Made by a program: the position numbers and the translations under genes. The notes below the pieces were generated by a model. It ran no database searches and had not been told where the DNA came from. It worked only from the letters and a program-made list of their open reading frames with translations. DNA of 22,634 nt from a virus: IMG/VR virus record IMGVR_UViG_3300044797_000065, positions 1 to 22,634 of that record; one strand, given 5' to 3'. Shown here piece by piece: positions 19,265-22,634 of the stretch (within the stretch, counting starts at the first letter, position 1; every line of letters begins with the position of its first letter).

Positions 19265-19524
19265 GTACCAAGCATACCATAGCTTATGGACATCCTCCGT
19301 ATTCTGATTTTCATTTGTATTTTGATTATGCAGATTCCGAATACCACTTAGACTTCTATGGAGAAAATTCTTCCCGATTGGTTATTCCTAAAGATGCTAT
19401 GGAGGCTATAGTAGAAGCTTTTAAAATAAGAGGTTTTACGCTACCAAACAATTTGGATTATCTAGAAGCTAGATATGAAGAAGTTAAGGCAGAGATTAAT
19501 GATAAATCAGAGGAATGGGGATGA
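19261..19524 (+). CDS. Tagged protein without zinc-finger head
   Basis: 87 residues, overlapping the upstream gene by 4 nt. Beta-rich body (FHLYFDYADSEYHLDFYG), then RLVIPKDAMEAIVEAF and the tag NNLDYLEARYEEVKAEIN with an acidic tail. There is no Cys at all, so the tag is independent of zinc binding. The VIPKD segment is shared with 18812, suggesting a partial relation between the two. Confidence 0.85.
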   Translation: MSTKHTIAYGHPPYSDFHLYFDYADSEYHLDFYGENSSRLVIPKDAMEAIVEAFKIRGFTLPNNLDYLEARYEEVKAEINDKSEEWG

Positions 19525-19736
19525 TGTACATCGATCCTTATTTCCCATGTAAAACATGTGGTCATAAAGCGTGGGAGCATTACATAAGTATTGGTAGAGG
19601 AAAGGCTATTTGCCTTAATTGTTTTCTTGAAGCAGCTAATAAAGGTCCAACATCTAATTTTAAAGCAGATCATGAATTTGTTGGAGACAATCTTAAGTAC
19701 TTAGCAAGTAAAGAAGCCCTTGACATTAAGAAATAA
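19521..19736 (+). CDS. Tagged zinc-finger protein with degenerate tag
   Basis: 71 residues; the start is 19521 (ATGATG; 19515 is also in frame), with AGAGGAATGGGG before it. Head FPCKTCGHKAWEH, second pair ICLNC, then GDNLKYLASKEALDIKK: the E of YLE is A and the YE pair is missing. The degenerate end also encodes the -35 of the next promoter (CTT GAC ATT), which may explain the drift. Confidence 0.8.
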   Translation: MMYIDPYFPCKTCGHKAWEHYISIGRGKAICLNCFLEAANKGPTSNFKADHEFVGDNLKYLASKEALDIKK

Positions 19737-19748
19737 ATCTGTTATACT
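19720..19748 (+). promoter_or_regulatory. Consensus extended -10 promoter, near-leaderless
   Basis: TTGACA 19720-19725, 17-nt spacer, TATACT 19743-19748 preceded by TGT. The next ATG (19757) is 8 nt past the -10, so the RNA should start within 1-2 nt of it. The -35 lies within the coding end of the upstream gene. Confidence 0.85.
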
Positions 19749-19756
19749 TGGGATAT

Positions 19757-20140
19757 ATGAGTAAAAGAATTGCTCAATTATCACATTCTAAACGCAGAGC
19801 TTTAGAACGTTTTGGTGTCAGTTTGAACATGTTAGATCTCCAAGATATTGTAAAGAAGATTCAAAATCAAGTTGGGTTGCATATTAAAAGATGTTCAAGA
19901 AGTAGATCGACTTGGGCAGTAGAGCATGATGGATTGAAATTTTATGTGGCATATGATAAGAATACTAAAGCAATTGCTACAATCATGCCATTGACTTATG
20001 CCGTATGCGATGTGCTTAAAGAAGCATTGTATAAGTTAAAATTAACTGATGTTCGAAATAGGTATTTTTCGGATGATGTACGTGATGTGGAAGACTCCTT
20101 GAACTTAGCATACGATTTATTTAAAGAGGTAACAAGGTAA
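19757..20140 (+). CDS. RelE/DUF4258-like small protein
   Basis: 127 residues from the ATG at 19757; a TTG at 19748 would lie inside the -10 box. The sequence LSHSKRRALERFGVS, then SRSTWAVEHDGLKFYVAYD and AIATIMPL, follows the pattern of RelE-fold or DUF4258-like proteins (helix with R-x-x-E-R, central strands ending in a V-x-P segment). RNA-binding or nuclease function is possible but the catalytic set cannot be confirmed. The following unknown gene overlaps by 1 nt; a toxin-antitoxin role is only speculative. Confidence 0.75.
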   Translation: MSKRIAQLSHSKRRALERFGVSLNMLDLQDIVKKIQNQVGLHIKRCSRSRSTWAVEHDGLKFYVAYDKNTKAIATIMPLTYAVCDVLKEALYKLKLTDVRNRYFSDDVRDVEDSLNLAYDLFKEVTR

Positions 20141-20493
20141 TGAGAAAGAAACTTACATTAAATGAAGCATTATCAATTGTCCAAGAAACTGCTGAGCCTG
20201 TTAAGAAATTAGCAGCAGAGAATAAGATTGTAGAATTTCTCCATGATCATGCTTTTCATATTACGTTTAATGCTAATGACTTGTTTGGGTGGGCTTGTGC
20301 TGATTCCGTAGATGTGGCGATTGAAGACTTGCCTAAGATGCTCGAAGTGTATAAATTATTTGGATCAGCTGGATTGGATGCACTTCTAGCTTTGATTGAC
20401 CAAAGCGAAGTACAAGAGCCTCTTAATACGGATAAGTACAAAGAGGCAAAAGAATATTTAAAAGATTATCGTCCTGCGAGTTGGGTTCATTAA
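20140..20493 (+). CDS. Hypothetical protein
   Basis: 117 residues, overlapping the upstream stop by 1 nt, with AAAGAGGTAACAAGGTA before the ATG. Helical body (TLNEALSIVQETAEPVKKLA), ITFNANDLFGWACADSVDVA in the middle, and an end with KEAKEYLKDYRPASWVH. The NDLFGWACADSV segment is typical of small phage hypothetical proteins. Function unknown. Confidence 0.75.
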   Translation: MRKKLTLNEALSIVQETAEPVKKLAAENKIVEFLHDHAFHITFNANDLFGWACADSVDVAIEDLPKMLEVYKLFGSAGLDALLALIDQSEVQEPLNTDKYKEAKEYLKDYRPASWVH

Positions 20494-20502
20494 GGAGGAA
20501 TT

Positions 20503-21567
20503 ATGGAAAGAAAATTGGCATCAATTCAAACAATTTTAGAAGTGTTGCCTCACACTAATGCTGATACCCTTGAGATTGCTAAGGTCTTAGGTTGGACTTG
20601 TGTTGTTCTTAAAGGACAATTTAAGAAAGGCGATCACATTGTTTATATTGAACCAGATTCTATTCTTCCTCCTGGTAAATCAGAATGGGAATTCATGAAG
20701 GACCGTGGATACCGAATTAAGACAATTAAGCTTCGTGGTGTTGTTAGCCAGGGCTTAGTTTTTAATGCCCATACTCTCTTAGCTGAGAAGTATTTGCCTT
20801 TATGTGAAGCATTGAATGTTTCCCCCCTTCCTGATGGTACAGATGTGACAGAAGCTCTTGGAATAACTAAGTATGAGCCTTATACCCCTGAGCAGCGGGC
20901 ACAGCTCTTTGGTACGGTGAAAGGTAACTTTCCTGAATTCTTATCTAAGACCGATGAGACCCGTATTCAAGCCATACCAGAGGTTTTATATAAACACCAA
21001 AATAAAAAGTTTTATGTTACAGAGAAGGTTGATGGCTCAAGTATGACTGTTTATTTCAGGCGTAGTGAGCATTTTGTTGACGGTGAGTTTGGTGTTTGTT
21101 CCCGTAATCTAGACCTTAAAGAGACTGAGAGTAATGCCTTTTGGAAGACAGCACGAGAGCTTGATCTTGAGAATAAGCTGCGTAGCCTTAATCGTAATGT
21201 TGCTTTGCAAGGTGAATTGCTTGGTCCTGGAGTTCAAGGTAATAAGTACAAACTAGATAAGCTTGGTTATTACATTTTCAATGCCTACGATATTGATACG
21301 GGGTTTCACTTTAACTATACTGATCTAGCACAGGTTGTAGAATATCTTGGGCTTACTCATGTCCCTTTTGTTAGTGATTCTTATATACTGCCAAATACGG
21401 TTGATGAATTAGTTGAGTATTCTAAAGGCAAGAGTCTTTTAAATAAAGATGTACATCGTGAGGGTATTGTATTGCGCCCCCTGATTAATGAATATTCTGA
21501 GGAACTTAGGGGTCGTCTTTCATTTAAAACCATCAATCCCGACTTCTTGTTGAAGTACAATGAATAG
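20503..21567 (+). CDS. ATP-dependent RNA ligase (Rnl5 / DRB0094-like)
   Basis: 354 residues, with TAAGGAGGAATT before the ATG. The N-terminal ~100 residues form an OB-like domain (GQFKKGDHIVYIEPDSILP), as in Deinococcus Rnl5 and related ligases. The nucleotidyltransferase part has motif I EKVDGSS (Lys175 adenylated), motif III-like YYIFNAYD, motif IV EGIVLRP (about 320) and motif V SFKTIN (Lys342). It seals RNA nicks or broken tRNAs using ATP. With the HD-kinase and HAD proteins this gives the core of an RNA repair pathway, probably against host anticodon nucleases (inference). Confidence 0.93.
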   Translation: MERKLASIQTILEVLPHTNADTLEIAKVLGWTCVVLKGQFKKGDHIVYIEPDSILPPGKSEWEFMKDRGYRIKTIKLRGVVSQGLVFNAHTLLAEKYLPLCEALNVSPLPDGTDVTEALGITKYEPYTPEQRAQLFGTVKGNFPEFLSKTDETRIQAIPEVLYKHQNKKFYVTEKVDGSSMTVYFRRSEHFVDGEFGVCSRNLDLKETESNAFWKTARELDLENKLRSLNRNVALQGELLGPGVQGNKYKLDKLGYYIFNAYDIDTGFHFNYTDLAQVVEYLGLTHVPFVSDSYILPNTVDELVEYSKGKSLLNKDVHREGIVLRPLINEYSEELRGRLSFKTINPDFLLKYNE

Positions 21568-21578
21568 AAATCATTAAT

Positions 21579-22034
21579 ATGGATGACATAAAAGTAGGTA
21601 TTTTTAAAGATCCACAAAGTTTAGCCGATGTTTACTCAATTAATGTTCCTATGTTTGTTGAAAATAGGCTAAGGTCGGATATAATTTATAATGTTGTTAA
21701 TTCTTTGACTCATTCTATCTCTAATAATATTTTAAAAGAGCATGGTGAGGAGATGGTTCAAACTATTTTAAATAAAGAAGCAGAGATTAAAGATAGAATT
21801 ATAAATACAATTTGTAAAAATATTGAATGGTTTGCTCATGAACTTATGATGTTGCAAAGAAATTTTGACAATAAAGAACTTTGTCAATGTGGACAAGTAC
21901 ATGGAAATATCACTAGGTATGGAGAAATTCCTTTCGAAATGCAGCATTTTTTTGTTCCTATGTCAAATTTACAATACCTAGAACATAGATATGATAGAGT
22001 ACAGAAATGGATAAAGGGTTTGAATTATGAATAG
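21579..22034 (+). CDS. Tagged protein with large N-terminal domain
   Basis: 151 residues. Residues 1-90 are helical with no Cys (LADVYSINVPMFVENRLR, ILKEHGEEMVQTILNKEAE, INTICKNIEWFAHEL). A CQCGQVHGN half-finger follows near residue 107, then the tag PMSNLQYLEHRYDRVQKW. The N-terminal domain resembles small phage proteins with 'VENRLRSDI' helices, but no function is known. It appears to be a tag-protein tail joined to a separate helical domain. Confidence 0.85.
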   Translation: MDDIKVGIFKDPQSLADVYSINVPMFVENRLRSDIIYNVVNSLTHSISNNILKEHGEEMVQTILNKEAEIKDRIINTICKNIEWFAHELMMLQRNFDNKELCQCGQVHGNITRYGEIPFEMQHFFVPMSNLQYLEHRYDRVQKWIKGLNYE

Positions 22035-22224
22035 TATTCCTTGTAAGTGTGGTCATAATAATGATGAACATAGAATAGGAGCATTAACTGGAAATCCACT
22101 TTGTAATTTGTGTGTAAATAAAACTTCTAGAGGAATGGCTTCTTCATATGTTTACCACGAATTTCAACTAGATAACCTTAGGTATCTAGAACAACGATAT
22201 GAAGAAAGTTTAGAAATGGGTTAA
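22027..22224 (+). CDS. Tagged zinc-finger protein (paralog of 11446 gene)
   Basis: 65 residues, overlapping the upstream gene by 8 nt. Head IPCKCGHNNDEH, second pair LCNLC, then YVYHEFQLDNLRYLEQRYEE and a short tail. It matches the 11446 product over its second half. No enzyme motif. Confidence 0.85.
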   Translation: MNSIPCKCGHNNDEHRIGALTGNPLCNLCVNKTSRGMASSYVYHEFQLDNLRYLEQRYEESLEMG

Positions 22225-22235
22225 GAGTTTGAAGT

Positions 22236-22499
22236 ATGACTGAAAAAAAGGCACAAGAATTATTAGCTAGAGCAATCCCAGGAATTATCTACGATATTCC
22301 TATTGGTGCATTTACTAGGAAGGCTCAAGGAATAAAACCTTCACAGGGTTCTACTCGCATTACCCTTAGACAAGGACATGCTGCTTGGATGAGCGATTTA
22401 CAATTACAAGAAGGTTATTCAAAGATGTTAGGGTGTAATCCACATCAAGTAAATATCTATGTTGATGAGCATGGTTTTGTTACTCTTTGGTATATATGA
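22236..22499 (+). CDS. Hypothetical protein
   Basis: 87 residues, 11 nt after the upstream stop, with TTAAGAGTTTGAAGT before the ATG. The sequence KAQELLARAIPGIIYDIPIG, then GSTRITLRQGHAAWMSDLQL and VNIYVDEHGFVTLWYI, looks like a compact alpha/beta domain. No tag and no Cys pair. Function unknown. Confidence 0.7.
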   Translation: MTEKKAQELLARAIPGIIYDIPIGAFTRKAQGIKPSQGSTRITLRQGHAAWMSDLQLQEGYSKMLGCNPHQVNIYVDEHGFVTLWYI

Positions 22500-22634
22500 C
22501 AGGTTTACCTTGTTTCTGTGGTCATTCAGAGTTAAATCATGAAGTTAGAGAAAGGATCACATCTCCTTGGAATACTATTTGTTGGGAATGTGCAACTTTT
22601 CCCAATGAACCAAGTACAGAGATTACCTATCATA
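22496..22634 (+). CDS. Zinc-finger family protein, 3' end outside window
   Basis: 46 residues visible from the ATG at 22496 (ATGA overlap). Head LPCFCGHSELNH and second pair ICWEC match the CxCGH family, and a tag would be expected beyond the edge. The sequence ends within the chain, so the tag cannot be verified. Confidence 0.75.
   Translation, partial: MTGLPCFCGHSELNHEVRERITSPWNTICWECATFPNEPSTEITYH

Noticed and set aside
64-21617. Reverse-strand open frames of 60-140 codons, for example 6535-6960 and 12737-13054
   Set aside because: All lie opposite well-supported + strand genes, lack ribosome sites and recognisable motifs, and have the composition expected of antisense shadows.
4239-22224. 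Repeated tag-coding DNA taken as a CRISPR or DNA repeat array
   Set aside because: The repeats are in coding frame, vary at synonymous positions and have unequal spacing equal to gene length; no spacers or cas genes.

Overview
This 22.6 kb window is AT-rich, very densely packed DNA with every convincing gene on the + strand. Genes are short (mostly 30-150 codons), and many overlap by 4-25 nt. The recognisable ones are a homing endonuclease, RNA-repair enzymes, a DnaC-like loader, a phage-type metallophosphoesterase and DUF1660-like mini proteins. I infer an accessory/early region of a large tailed dsDNA bacteriophage. There are no structural, packaging or lysis genes, no tRNAs and no reverse-strand genes. 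The host cannot be named, but it must read sigma70-type promoters (TTGACA, 17 nt, extended -10) and purine-rich Shine-Dalgarno sites.

Layout. 1-1378: 3' end of an HD-domain/P-loop kinase gene and a tagged protein. 1375-6549: four consensus-like promoters, a structured leader candidate and small proteins (zinc ribbons, SH3-like, coiled coil, winged helix). 6551-8927: tiny membrane and hypothetical proteins. 8927-11978: two zinc-finger 'tag' proteins, an RNA-repair-type HAD phosphatase, a free-standing LAGLIDADG endonuclease, a metallophosphoesterase and Cys-rich mini proteins. 12000-12441: a Pyr_excise/MSMEG_6728-like gene that seems to start at ATT. 12656-17059: a long chain of overlapping small zinc-finger genes. 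17136-18373: a NUMOD3-headed protein plus a DnaC-like AAA+ ATPase, probably a replication initiation pair. 18377-19736: more tagged proteins. 19757-21567: a RelE/DUF4258-like protein, an unknown and an Rnl5-like RNA ligase. 21579-22634: more tagged proteins, the last cut by the window edge.

The outstanding feature is a short C-terminal motif, roughly [D/S/T]-N-L-x-Y-[L/F]-[E/Q]-x-x-[Y/H]-[E/D], found in about 29 proteins. Most of them carry a C-x-C-G-H-x4-H zinc-binding head, but several have unrelated bodies (1067, 3568, 4076, 16095, 18812, 19261, 21579). The leucine, tyrosine and glutamate codons vary synonymously, which points to selection on the peptide. In the tandem arrays the Tyr-Glu/Asp codons (TAT GAx) also contain the ATG of the next gene, so the tag doubles as a translational coupling point. 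I do not recognise a named system for this; a shared docking or sorting peptide is the leading inference.

Other points: promoters placed so close to ATG that the mRNAs should be leaderless; a T TTT TTA slippery site in one tagged gene; a stop codon in the middle of one tag; and three RNA-repair-type genes (HD-kinase, HAD, RNA ligase) spread over the window.
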